The position numbers were made by a program, and so were the translations under genes. Under the pieces are notes generated by a model. That model made no database searches. It was not told the DNA's origin and was given only the letters and a program-made list of their open reading frames with translations. DNA of 22,675 nucleotides, from positions 29,671 to 52,345 of the forward strand of contig DCFP01000108.1 in assembly GCA_002319925.1 (NCBI GenBank), read 5' to 3'. Shown in pieces: positions 14,969-22,675 of this stretch (position 1 is its first letter; each line of letters begins with the position of its first letter). The DNA is from Holophagaceae bacterium UBA1801. Lineage in GTDB: Bacteria; Acidobacteriota; Holophagae; Holophagales; Holophagaceae.

Positions 14969-15618
14969 CTAAGCTTTGTTCGCCTCGACGCGGTTGCGTC
15001 CGTTGGACTTGGCCTGGTAAAGCGCCTGATCAGCCCTCATCAAGGCCTCAACCGGATCCCTCCGGCCGGAAGGTGATGTCGTCGCGACGCCTACGCTGAC
15101 TGTCACATAGGGAGCTACCGGCGATTGAGCATGGGCTATGTTCAGCTTCGGTACCGTTGGCGCATTTTTTCAGCGATATGTTGGGCCCCCACTGAGTCGG
15201 TGCCCGACAATATGGCCACGAATTCCTCGCCTCCATACCGGGCCACCAGATCACCAGCACGGTTCGCAATTTGGAGGGCTTGGGCCACGGTCCTCAAGCA
15301 AGCATCTCCCGCCACATGCCCATAGTGATCGTTGTAGAGCTTGAAACAGTCGATATCGATCATGATCAGTGAGAGAGGTTTATTCTCACGACAGAGTCGG
15401 CGCCATTCGAGATCGAAGAACTTTTCGAAATACCGGCGATTGGGAATGGTCGTTAGGCCGTCGAAATTGGATATGAGTTCCAACTGCGCGTTTGCTTCTT
15501 CCAATTGACTCCGGCTATCAAGCAGGGTTCGCTCGGCTTCCTTGCGATCGGAGATATCGCGGTAGATTCCGAACAAGAGCGTCTCCTGGCCGGAACTTGA
15601 ACCTGACTCTTCAGGCAC
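14969..15618 (-). pseudogene. Frameshifted, 5'-truncated PAS-GGDEF diguanylate cyclase
   Basis: The - strand encodes the end of a PAS/PAC domain ('LLFGIYRDISDRKEAERTL'), a coiled linker, then a GGDEF domain: 'DGLTTIPNRRYFEKF', 'LIMIDIDCFKLYNDHYGHVA', the I-site RAGD and active-site 'RYGGEEF'. The frame hits a stop at 15142-15144. The rest of the domain continues in another frame: 'LNIAHAQS', 'YVTVSVGVATTS', 'RADQALYQAKSNGRNRVEA', ending at TAG (14969-14971). Loss of one G near 15150-15157 explains the shift. Upstream of about 15612 the PAS homology stops and an oppositely oriented MCP fragment begins, so the 5' end has been lost. The catalytic motifs are intact in what remains; a sequencing error could explain the shift but not the truncation. 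Confidence 0.85.
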
Positions 15619-16427
15619 TGCGGACCTCCATCAAGGACGCCATGGGCGCTTCCATGACGGTTTCCTCCGGAGCCACGGAACTCACAGCGGCATCCGAGGA
15701 AATGTCCGCGACCACCTCAGAGATCGCCAAGAGCGGAGAGATGCAGCACGCCTCCACGGAGTCTGTCGCTAGTGCCATCATCCAATTCATGGCCAGCGTC
15801 GAGCAGGTGGCCGGGAACGTGCGGAATTCGGTGGAGCACACCGAGCTGGCCGTTTCCGCCACGGAGTCCACGGTTTGCGGCGCCGCCGACAGCACGGCGG
15901 GCATGAAGGCGATCCACGAAGCCTCCTCACGGATTGCCCAGGTCGTCACCGTGATCCAGGAAATCGCCAACCAGACGAATCTCCTCAGCCTGAACGCGGC
16001 CATCGAGGCGGCCAAGGCGGGGGAGCACGGCAAAGGTTTCGCGGTCGTCGCCGAAGAAGTGCGGAAGCTGGCAGAACGAGCTGTTGGCGCTACCAAGGAG
16101 ATCGAGAAACGCATCCATGACACTCAAACAGCCGTGACAAACGGGACCGGCTCGGTCGAGAACATCATTGCCTTGATGACCAAGACCCAGTCTTCCATCA
16201 GACATGTCTCCGGACTCGTCAATGAGATCGGTACTGCCACCCGGGAACAGTCGGCCACCGCCAAGGAGATTGCGTAGCGGATGGAGGAGAGTGCCCGGGA
16301 GATCGGCTCCAACGCCGCCTCGACCCAGGAAATGTCCGCGACGACTCACGAAATTGCCAGGACGGCCCACGATCTAGCGGAAGTGGCCTCAGGTCTCGCC
16401 ACCGCCATGGGTCGATTCCAGGTGTAG
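15603..16427 (+). pseudogene. Headless methyl-accepting chemotaxis protein fragment with internal stop
   Basis: The + strand frame carries most of an MCP cytoplasmic domain: 'SSGATELTAASEEMSATTSE', the hairpin tip 'LLSLNAAIEAAKAGEHGKGF' with 'AVVAEEVRKLAE', and the descending helix. It is interrupted by TAG at 16275-16277 in 'AKEIA*RMEESAREIGSN', where family members commonly have Gln; the frame then resumes to 'ATAMGRFQV' and TAG at 16425-16427. Sensor domain, membrane segments and HAMP are absent, and homology begins at about 15603 ('LTLQALRTSIKDAMG'), where the PAS-GGDEF remnant begins on the other strand. No ribosome site or proper start is seen. It is not expected to make a working receptor. 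Confidence 0.85.
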
Positions 16428-16453
16428 ATCCCCGCTCTTTCTCCCTATTGGAA

Positions 16454-16476
16454 CGCGATCCGACCGCTTGATCGCG
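16454..16476. other. Inverted repeat upstream of the signalling operon
   Basis: CGCGATC (16454-16460) and GATCGCG (16470-16476) form a perfect 7-bp stem with a 9-nt loop, 27 bp after the MCP remnant and 106 bp before the kinase gene. No T-run follows, so it is not a typical terminator; it could be an operator. Confidence 0.25.
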
Positions 16477-16582
16477 GTGCTCCTGCCAATATTTCAGTTT
16501 CCCCCCGAAAGCGGACGATGGAAGAAGAGACCGGTTTCTTACAGGGCCTGGTCACTTCATTCACGCATTTATTTATTCCAAC

Positions 16583-18223
16583 ATGCAACCTCCAAGCCTT
16601 CCACGCCCAGACTCAGTTCCTCAAGCCGTGCACATCCTGGTGGTTGAGGACGACGAGTATCTTTCTGAGATTTATCCGCAAATCCTGGAGTGCTTGGGGC
16701 CGGTGAAGAGCTGCCTAAGCATGAGCCTCGCTTTACTGGCCATAAAAGTAACCGTTCCAGAAGTCGTGATACTGGATCTGGGTTTGCCTGATAGCCAGGG
16801 ACTGGATGGGCTGGCGAGAATCAGAGAGAAAGCACCAGCAGCTGCAGTTGTGATCACCACAGGGGAAAGCGACGAAAACCTCGCTATCGAGGCGCTGCGC
16901 AGAGGGGCGCAGGACTATCTGTTGAAAGGAAAGTTAGATAAAGCTACATTGCTGCGCTCCGTCCGCTACGCGCTTGAGCGAAAACAAACAGAGAACAAGC
17001 TTCGGCGTAGCGAGGAGTTGTTCTCTGTCATCACGAACAGCATTGTCGACCTCCTCTCCATCATCGATTCCACCGGAAAGCGGCTGTATGCCAGCCCCTC
17101 GTACCAGCGAGTTCTCGGTTATTCCGAGGAAGAGATGGCGGGACTTGATTTGAGTGACCTGGTCCACCTCGATGACCGATCCAAGATCCAGGAAGCTCTT
17201 GCACGGCTTTTCTCTGAGGGAACCTCAGAAGGGCTTGAGTATCGGGTCCGGCATAAAAACGGTGCCTACCTTGTCTTTGAATCGAATGCGGCTTGCATCA
17301 GAGACACTCAGAGCGGTGTACCCCAAGCAGTGTTCGTCGCCAGGGATGTGACCGCCCGGAAGCAGGCGGAAGCGGAACACAATCAAATGGAAATGCAGCT
17401 TCGTCAGGCCCAGAAGCTCGAGTCCATCGGCCAACTCGCAGCGGGTATCGCCCACGAGATCAACACGCCCACGCAGTACATCGGCGACAACACGATCTTT
17501 CTCAGGGATGCCTTCAAGGCTCTTGGAGAGGTTGTGGTCGCGCACCAAGCCCTTCTGGCCCGGTACGAATCCGGTGATTTCACCACCGAGGAAATTTCAG
17601 CCGTGCGGCGGCAGTTCGATAACGCGGACTTAGGCTATCTGTTGGAGGAGATCCCAAAGGCCATTATCCAGACCATGGAGGGGGTGAAACGAGTCACCCG
17701 TATCGTCGGGGCCATGAAGGAGTTCAGTCATCCAGGAAGCGATACGAAGACCCGCACAGACTTGAACCGGGCCATCGAAAGCACCGTCACGGTTTGCCGC
17801 AATGAGTGGAAGTACGTCGCGGATCTTGAGCTGGATTTGGCTCCAGATCTCCCGTTCGTACTTTGCCTGCCAAGCGATTTCAACCAGGCCATTCTGAACC
17901 TTGTCATCAATGCCGCACATGCCATCGAGGACGCCCGGTCCGGTGATAGCAAGACGAAAGGGCTCATCCGGATCAGCACTCGGCAGGTGGATGAAGTGGT
18001 GGAGATTCGTGTCCAGGACACCGGCTGTGGAATCCCAGCAGGCATTCAATCCCGGATATTTGATCCTTTCTTCACCACCAAGGTCGTGGGCAAGGGCACC
18101 GGCCAGGGCTTGGCCATCGTCCACTCGGTCATCGTGGAGAAACACAAGGGCTCTATTTCCCTGGAGAGCAATGTGGGGGAGGGCACGACGTTCGTCCTTC
18201 GCCTCCCGCTCAAGGAGGTATGA
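16583..18223 (+). CDS. Sensor histidine kinase with N-terminal receiver (REC-PAS-HisKA-HATPase)
   Basis: This is a 546-residue soluble kinase. Residues 17-130 are a receiver domain (acidic 'VVEDDEYLSE', phospho-acceptor Asp65 in 'VVILDLGLPDSQG'). Residues 145-260 are a PAS domain ('YASPSYQRVLGYSEEEMAG', closing with 'VFVARDVTARKQAEAE'). The H-box 'AAGIAHEINTPTQYIGDN' has His291. A long helical insertion leads to the ATPase domain with N-box 'NLVINAAHAIED', G1 'DTGCGIP', F-box 'FDPFFTTK' and G2 'GKGTGQGLAI'. No membrane segment is seen, so it senses a cytoplasmic signal or an upstream phosphodonor. The start ATG has no clear ribosome site. The next gene begins directly after its stop, so the regulator at 18224 is the likely partner. 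Confidence 0.92.
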   Translation: MQPPSLPRPDSVPQAVHILVVEDDEYLSEIYPQILECLGPVKSCLSMSLALLAIKVTVPEVVILDLGLPDSQGLDGLARIREKAPAAAVVITTGESDENLAIEALRRGAQDYLLKGKLDKATLLRSVRYALERKQTENKLRRSEELFSVITNSIVDLLSIIDSTGKRLYASPSYQRVLGYSEEEMAGLDLSDLVHLDDRSKIQEALARLFSEGTSEGLEYRVRHKNGAYLVFESNAACIRDTQSGVPQAVFVARDVTARKQAEAEHNQMEMQLRQAQKLESIGQLAAGIAHEINTPTQYIGDNTIFLRDAFKALGEVVVAHQALLARYESGDFTTEEISAVRRQFDNADLGYLLEEIPKAIIQTMEGVKRVTRIVGAMKEFSHPGSDTKTRTDLNRAIESTVTVCRNEWKYVADLELDLAPDLPFVLCLPSDFNQAILNLVINAAHAIEDARSGDSKTKGLIRISTRQVDEVVEIRVQDTGCGIPAGIQSRIFDPFFTTKVVGKGTGQGLAIVHSVIVEKHKGSISLESNVGEGTTFVLRLPLKEV

Positions 18224-19435
18224 ATGCCGGCGGAAACGCTCAACAAGAAAAAGGTCCTGTTCGTGGACGACGAGCCCCTCGTGCTTCAGGGGCTGCAGCG
18301 CATGCTCCGGAGCATGCGGAACGAGTGGGAGATGGAGTTCGTGGATGGTGGCGCCAAAGCCCTGGAACGGATGAAAAGCCAGGTCTTTGATGTGGTCGTA
18401 TCGGACATGCGGATGCCTGGCATGAATGGCGCGCAGCTCCTGAACGCGCTGGCCGCCCAGTATCCCGATACCATCCGCATTGTCCTGTCCGGTCACGCTG
18501 ACCAGGAGTTGATCGCGCAATGCCTCGGTTCGGCCCACCAGTTCCTCTCCAAACCTTGCGACCCTGATCTGCTCAAAAAACTGGTCAACGAAACCTGCCA
18601 GCTGAGCGGGGATGTGGCCAGTGAAAGAATCCGTCAAGTTGTGGGGAGCATCGATAAGCTGCCCAGCATCCCAGCGACCTATCACAAACTTTCGGCGGCT
18701 CTCACCAAGGAAGAAACCACCGCCGCAGAATTAGGCAAGATCATTGCCCAGGATATTGGCATGACCGCCAAGATCCTGAAGTTGGTCAACTCGGCCTTTT
18801 TTGGCCTTCGCCGGGAATTATCGAATCCCACGGAGGCGGTCACCTACCTTGGCACGGAGACAGTCCGCTCCCTCGTCCTAGCCAATGGCATCTTCGAAGA
18901 ATCCAGCCCACTTGGCACGCGCGCGATCACGCTTGAGGACATCTGGGCTCACAGTCTCTCCGTGGGCCAGCACGCCAAAGCCATCATGCGCGCCTTGAAG
19001 GCCCCAGAATCTGACCAAAATGACACCTTCACAAGCGGTCTGCTGCATGATGCAGGTACCTTGATCCTTGCACGTCATTTCTCCAAGGCCTACGACGAGA
19101 TCCTCGACCTGGTCGCCAACCAACACTATCCCAATACCTTGGCGGAGCAACGGGTTCTGGGCGTCAATCATGCTGAAGTAGGCGCATACCTCATCGGCCT
19201 TTGGGGCCTACCATCCGTGATAATCAGGTGCATCCAGTTTCACCATAACCCAGCCCAATCTCCTGAGGGGATCGAGAAGCCCAATCCGATATGTGCGGTG
19301 CATCTCGCAGATGGTTTCTATGCCAAGAACTCGAGGCATCCTGCCTTCGCGCACTCAATCATCGATCCAACCTTGTCCGAGAAGCCCTGGCTGTCTGGCA
19401 AATTGGAACAACTTCAACAAAGCCTCTCCCTTTAA
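18224..19435 (+). CDS. Response regulator with HDOD output domain
   Basis: This is a 403-residue protein. Residues 9-125 are a receiver ('VLFVDDEPLVLQG', Asp61 in 'VVVSDMRMPGMNG', Lys in 'FLSKPCDP'). From about residue 150 there is an HDOD domain ('LPSIPATYHKLSAAL', 'IIAQDIGMTAKILKLVNSAF', 'AVTYLGTETVRSL', 'SGLLHDAGTLIL', 'EVGAYLIGLWGLP'). HDOD domains are HD-related helical modules usually without enzyme activity, used in signalling. The ATG comes immediately after the kinase TGA and is served by AAGGAGG 5 nt upstream, inside the kinase gene, so the pair is translationally linked and probably cognate. Confidence 0.92.
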   Translation: MPAETLNKKKVLFVDDEPLVLQGLQRMLRSMRNEWEMEFVDGGAKALERMKSQVFDVVVSDMRMPGMNGAQLLNALAAQYPDTIRIVLSGHADQELIAQCLGSAHQFLSKPCDPDLLKKLVNETCQLSGDVASERIRQVVGSIDKLPSIPATYHKLSAALTKEETTAAELGKIIAQDIGMTAKILKLVNSAFFGLRRELSNPTEAVTYLGTETVRSLVLANGIFEESSPLGTRAITLEDIWAHSLSVGQHAKAIMRALKAPESDQNDTFTSGLLHDAGTLILARHFSKAYDEILDLVANQHYPNTLAEQRVLGVNHAEVGAYLIGLWGLPSVIIRCIQFHHNPAQSPEGIEKPNPICAVHLADGFYAKNSRHPAFAHSIIDPTLSEKPWLSGKLEQLQQSLSL

Positions 19436-19459
19436 ACAATCCCCATCCAAGGAGTCGTC

Positions 19460-20617
19460 ATGGTCCCCAAGCTTCTGATCGTGGATGACAACGAATCGAT
19501 CCTGATGGGCTATCAAAGGAACCTCAGGAAGCGATACGACCTGGACTCGGCCACGAGCGGTGAGGCAGCTCTAAGCTTGTTGAAGTCTGAGGTTTCGTAC
19601 GCAGTCGTGATCGCGGATATGCACATGCCCAACATGAGTGGCTTGGAGCTGCTCCAGCATGTCCGGGAGATCAGCCCGGATACAACCCGCATCATGATCA
19701 CGGGGGACGCAGATCAAAAGACCGCCATAGATGCGGTGAACCACGGGCAGGTGTTCCGCTTCCTTGCTAAACCCTGCGGCCCGGAGGAGATGATCGAGGC
19801 CATCGATGCAGGAGTGCGGCAGCACCAGCTCGTGCGTGCGGAGAAGGATCTTCTCGAACAAACGCTCTCCGGGGCCGTGGAGGCCATGACGGATCTCCTC
19901 TCATCCGTGGATCCCAAGGCTTTCGGATGCGCCCAGTTACTCAAATACCGCACCACCCGAGTCGCCCGGCTGTTAAAGGCGGAACGCGAGTGGGAGATCG
20001 GCCTTGCCGCTCTGCTTTCTCCCCTCGGGCGTCTTACCATCTCCCCGAAACTGCTTCGGCGAGCCCAGGCTCACGAAACACTGAACACGGATGAGCACGC
20101 TTTGCTCGAGCGAATTCCCGAATTCGGCGCCCGGTTGATCCGCCGGATCCCGAGGCTGGAGCGGGTGGCCGACATGGTGCAGTACCAGAACAAGGGATTC
20201 GATGGTTCTGGCTTCCCTCACGATGGGGTTAGGGGTTTGGATATTCCCTTCGGCGCCCGCATCCTGAAGCCCCTGTCCGACGTGATAAGCGACGAACAAG
20301 ACCGTGACCTCGTCTACGGCCTGGACCGCCTGTTCGGACATCAGGCCCTCTATGATCCCGATGTCTTTCACGTGGTGAAGGACTTCCTTGAGGCCGAAAT
20401 GGGCTTGAACTCCGTCCATCGCGCCCCCGGCATTCCGACACCCCTGGATGACCTGAAAGAGGGTCAGGTCCTGGCCGCCCAGGTCGTCACCCAGGAGGGC
20501 ATGCTCATTCTCCTCCCTGGCATCCGGCTTTCCGCCGGGCACATCCAGCTCCTGTACAACCTCGCGGAGCTGCTGAATCTCCGGGAACCCATACTCATCC
20601 GCCCTGAACGCTCCTGA
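19460..20617 (+). CDS. Response regulator with degenerate HD-GYP-like output domain, paralogue 1
   Basis: This is a 385-residue protein: receiver at residues 4-120 (Asp53 in 'VVIADMHMPNMSG', Lys in 'FLAKPCGP'), then an HD-GYP-like domain. Active HD-GYP c-di-GMP phosphodiesterases need HD in 'LHDIGK', a His near 'HP', and 'HHE..DGSGYP'. Here these read 'LSPLGR', 'RIPEFG' and 'QYQNKGFDGSGFP', so the HD pair and other metal ligands appear lost. The protein probably binds a ligand or partner rather than hydrolysing c-di-GMP. The C-terminal 60 residues ('LKEGQVLAAQVVTQEGMLIL') form a small extra domain. AAGGAG lies upstream of ATG 19460, 24 bp after the HDOD gene. Confidence 0.88.
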   Translation: MVPKLLIVDDNESILMGYQRNLRKRYDLDSATSGEAALSLLKSEVSYAVVIADMHMPNMSGLELLQHVREISPDTTRIMITGDADQKTAIDAVNHGQVFRFLAKPCGPEEMIEAIDAGVRQHQLVRAEKDLLEQTLSGAVEAMTDLLSSVDPKAFGCAQLLKYRTTRVARLLKAEREWEIGLAALLSPLGRLTISPKLLRRAQAHETLNTDEHALLERIPEFGARLIRRIPRLERVADMVQYQNKGFDGSGFPHDGVRGLDIPFGARILKPLSDVISDEQDRDLVYGLDRLFGHQALYDPDVFHVVKDFLEAEMGLNSVHRAPGIPTPLDDLKEGQVLAAQVVTQEGMLILLPGIRLSAGHIQLLYNLAELLNLREPILIRPERS

Positions 20618-20641
20618 TCCCGTTTTCCGGAAACCCTAGCC

Positions 20642-21799
20642 ATGGATCACAAGATTCTATTCGTTGACGACGACCCGAACATCCTTTCGGCCTACACCCG
20701 GAACCTACGAAAGCGTTACCGCATGACCACGGCAGGCGGGGGCGAAGAGGCGCTTCAGCTTGTGCAGACCGAGGGCCCGTTTTCCGTGGTGGTCTCCGAC
20801 ATGCGGATGCCGGGGATGGATGGCATCGAGCTGCTCACGCACGTACGGCATTTCCACCCTGACTCTGTCCGCATCATGCTCACCGGGAATGCGGACATGG
20901 GGACGGCCATCGATGCCGTCAACCAGGGAAACATCTTCCGATTCCTCACCAAACCTTGCGAGGTCGAGGACCTGGCCTCGGTTCTGGACGCTGGGATCAA
21001 GCAATACGAACTCGTGACCTCCGAACGGGAGCTGCTGGAGAAGACGCTCAAGGGCAGTGTCGATTTGCTGGTGGAGCTGCTTTCCACCCTGGATCCCATT
21101 TCCTTCGGGCGAGCCCAGGTGCTGGGTGAACGCGCCCGCCGGATAGCGGCGGCCATGCGCATGGAACATCCTTGGGCGGTGAGCCTCGCCGCGGTGCTTT
21201 CCCAGATCGGAGCTCTCACGGTGCCCTCGGCCGTCCTGGCGAAGGCACGCGCAGGTGCTCTTCTGAACCAGACCGAGCGCGAAGTTCTTAGCCGTGTGCC
21301 CGAGATCGGCTCCAACCTGCTCCGCCACATCCCCCGACTCCAGGATGTCGCTGAAATCATCCTCTACATGAACAAGAACTACAACGGCTCCGGCTATCCG
21401 CCGACCCAGGTATCGGGCGATCAGATCCCCTTGGGCGCCCGCATCCTGAGGGTGGCCTCCGATTTCCAGGACTTGCTGCCCAAGAAGCGCAGTCGTGATG
21501 AGGTCGTCGCGGACATGAAGAACCGGATGGCATGGTACGACCCGGTCGTAGTGGAGATCCTTGAGCAAGTGATGCTGGAAGAACACACGGAGGGGGATTC
21601 CGATGAACCGAGACGTCTTCCAGTCGCGTCCCTGCGTGTCGGCCATATGCTTTCCAAGGGGATCTTCACCGTGGATGGACTTCTGGTGGTGCCCGAAGGA
21701 ACGGTATTACGGGCTTCCCACATGGAGAAGATGCGGAACTTCCAGCGAATCTCCGGTTTGAAGGAACCCATCTGGGTCGTTGGCCCAGACCCCGAATGA
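20642..21799 (+). CDS. Response regulator with degenerate HD-GYP-like output domain, paralogue 2
   Basis: This is a 385-residue paralogue of the preceding gene with the same order: receiver (Asp53 in 'VVVSDMRMPGMDG', Lys in 'FLTKPCEV'), linker 'LLEKTLKGSVDLLVELLSTL', degenerate HD-GYP domain and C-terminal module 'LRVGHMLSKGIFTVDGLLVV'. The HD pair is replaced ('LSQIGAL') and the HHE motif reads 'YMNKNYNGSGYP', so GYP is kept but the metal ligands are not. The two proteins have the same length and align throughout, indicating tandem duplication. ATG 20642 lies 24 bp after the previous stop; the ribosome site is weak. They may compete for the same phosphodonor. Confidence 0.88.
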   Translation: MDHKILFVDDDPNILSAYTRNLRKRYRMTTAGGGEEALQLVQTEGPFSVVVSDMRMPGMDGIELLTHVRHFHPDSVRIMLTGNADMGTAIDAVNQGNIFRFLTKPCEVEDLASVLDAGIKQYELVTSERELLEKTLKGSVDLLVELLSTLDPISFGRAQVLGERARRIAAAMRMEHPWAVSLAAVLSQIGALTVPSAVLAKARAGALLNQTEREVLSRVPEIGSNLLRHIPRLQDVAEIILYMNKNYNGSGYPPTQVSGDQIPLGARILRVASDFQDLLPKKRSRDEVVADMKNRMAWYDPVVVEILEQVMLEEHTEGDSDEPRRLPVASLRVGHMLSKGIFTVDGLLVVPEGTVLRASHMEKMRNFQRISGLKEPIWVVGPDPE

Positions 21800-21812
21800 G
21801 CTCCCTTTTCCC

Positions 21813-22675
21813 GTGGAACTGCCCGTGTCCGATCCCACCCCAATCCCCTCTCCGTCCCCCAAGGCGTGCTTCAGTGCCTTGATGGATTCCTTGGCTTCCT
21901 GCACGGCCATCCTGGACGCCTCGGGCACTATCCAGACTGTGAACGCAGCTTGGACGGCCAGTGACTGCGGAAATCCCTTCATCCAAGGACTTGCCCCCGG
22001 CATGGATTACAAAGCCACGTGCGGATCCTTGGTGGCTTCATCCGATGGCAATATCTCCATTGTGGCCCTCGGGCTCATGCAGGTGCTGAAGGGTAAGATT
22101 CCAAAGCTCTCGCTGGACTACCCATGGACCACGGATGGGCACACGCGATGGTTCGGCCTCGCCGCCAGCAACGTTCTGCAAGACCCGCTCCTCGTGGTGA
22201 TCCATCACCATGACATCACCGAGCGGATCGAAGCGCGGCGGCAGCTCCACCGCATCGAACATCTTTTCAAGGCCACCACCGAGAACGCACTGGATCTCAT
22301 TGCGATCCTGGACAACAAGGGCCGCCTCTCCTATACGAGCCCCTCCTACGGCAAGGTCCTGGCCTATGGCTCCCGGGACTGGGCCGAAACCAGTTTTCTG
22401 GATCGGGTTCACGAGGAGGACCGGGCCGTTGTCTCCGAAGCGCTCGCCGAAGGTTTCAAGGTCGGACTCACGGCTCTATTCGAATACCGCTTCGCTCATC
22501 GTGATGGATCATGGCGCTACTTCGAAGGCCGGGCAGCGGTGGTCGAGAACGCTCCGGGGGAACGGGATAGCGTGCTGCTGGTTTCCCGCAACGTCACCGC
22601 CCGCAAGGAAGCGCAGGCCGAACGCGACCGCATGGAAGTGCAGCTCCGCCATGCGCAGAAGATGGAGGCCATCGG
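21813..22675 (+). CDS. PAS-domain sensor kinase (3' end beyond window)
   Basis: The frame is open to the last base. It contains two PAS domains, 'TAILDASGTIQTVNAAWTAS' ending at 'VVIHHHDITERIEARRQL', and 'LDLIAILDNKGRLSYTSPSY' ending at 'VLLVSRNVTARKEAQAERD', then 'MEVQLRHAQKMEAIG'. The last segment matches the run just before the H-box in the kinase at 16583 ('MEMQLRQAQKLESIG'), so a histidine kinase core almost certainly follows. No ATG fits the start well: GTG at 21813 or GTG at 21825 are both possible and neither has a strong ribosome site. It follows the second HD-GYP-like regulator by 13 bp and probably belongs to the same operon. Confidence 0.85.
   Translation, partial: MELPVSDPTPIPSPSPKACFSALMDSLASCTAILDASGTIQTVNAAWTASDCGNPFIQGLAPGMDYKATCGSLVASSDGNISIVALGLMQVLKGKIPKLSLDYPWTTDGHTRWFGLAASNVLQDPLLVVIHHHDITERIEARRQLHRIEHLFKATTENALDLIAILDNKGRLSYTSPSYGKVLAYGSRDWAETSFLDRVHEEDRAVVSEALAEGFKVGLTALFEYRFAHRDGSWRYFEGRAAVVENAPGERDSVLLVSRNVTARKEAQAERDRMEVQLRHAQKMEAI

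Noticed and set aside
15492..15602. Upstream extension of the MCP frame back to 15492 as a true N-terminus
   Set aside because: This part is antisense to well-conserved PAS-GGDEF sequence and shows no receptor homology; the start is a chance TTG.
1..22675. CRISPR array, tRNA, rRNA, or transposase gene
   Set aside because: No regularly spaced direct repeats, cloverleaf-type sequence, rRNA-like blocks or transposase motifs were noticed on reading either strand; a covariance search was not possible.

Overview
This window looks like a chromosomal segment of a GC-rich, free-living Gram-negative bacterium with a large two-component and c-di-GMP-type signalling repertoire. REC-HDOD and REC-HD-GYP-like proteins, 'AGIAHEINTP' histidine kinases and proteobacterial-type amino-acid genes fit Acidobacteriota (Holophaga/Geothrix-like) or Geobacter-like lineages. 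That placement is an impression from protein style, not a computed result.

Layout. (1) 1-4390, + strand: a branched-chain amino acid ABC transporter (3' end of livJ, then livH, livM, livG, livF) followed by a small CPDC glutaredoxin-like protein. A palindromic dispersed-repeat element sits between livJ and livH. (2) 4502-7132: two PLP enzymes of the Cys/Met transsulfuration family, one cystathionine gamma-lyase-like and one cystathionine gamma-synthase-like, separated by a second copy of the same repeat family. (3) 7141-11013: a decayed lysR on the - strand, divergent from an E. coli-type lysA, then a DapF-family protein and a MetC-like protein that overlap by 4 bp. The DapF-like protein has serine at both catalytic cysteine positions. 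(4) 11142-12251: a membrane acyltransferase. (5) 12252-16427: an AT-richer, partly decayed signalling region. It holds - strand genes for a 53-aa double-CxxC protein, a single-domain response regulator, a Rossmann-MCP fusion and a STAS protein. It also holds a frameshifted PAS-GGDEF gene and a headless MCP fragment placed head to head, with both N-termini missing at a shared breakpoint. (6) 16583-22675, + strand: a tightly packed signalling operon of REC-PAS-histidine kinase, REC-HDOD, two paralogous REC plus degenerate HD-GYP proteins, and a PAS sensor protein cut by the window end.

How the parts may work together. Regions 2 and 3 hold enzymes of the aspartate-derived methionine and lysine branches next to an amino-acid importer. 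The Ser/Ser DapF homologue coupled to a divergent MetC homologue makes a specialised amino-acid route possible. The signalling operon in region 6 looks like a phosphorelay ending in output domains that appear to have lost HD metal ligands and so may bind ligands or proteins rather than hydrolyse. The most unusual items are the Ser/Ser DapF homologue, the Rossmann-MCP fusion, the lysR relic beside an intact lysA, the repeat family, and the tandem degenerate HD-GYP regulators.
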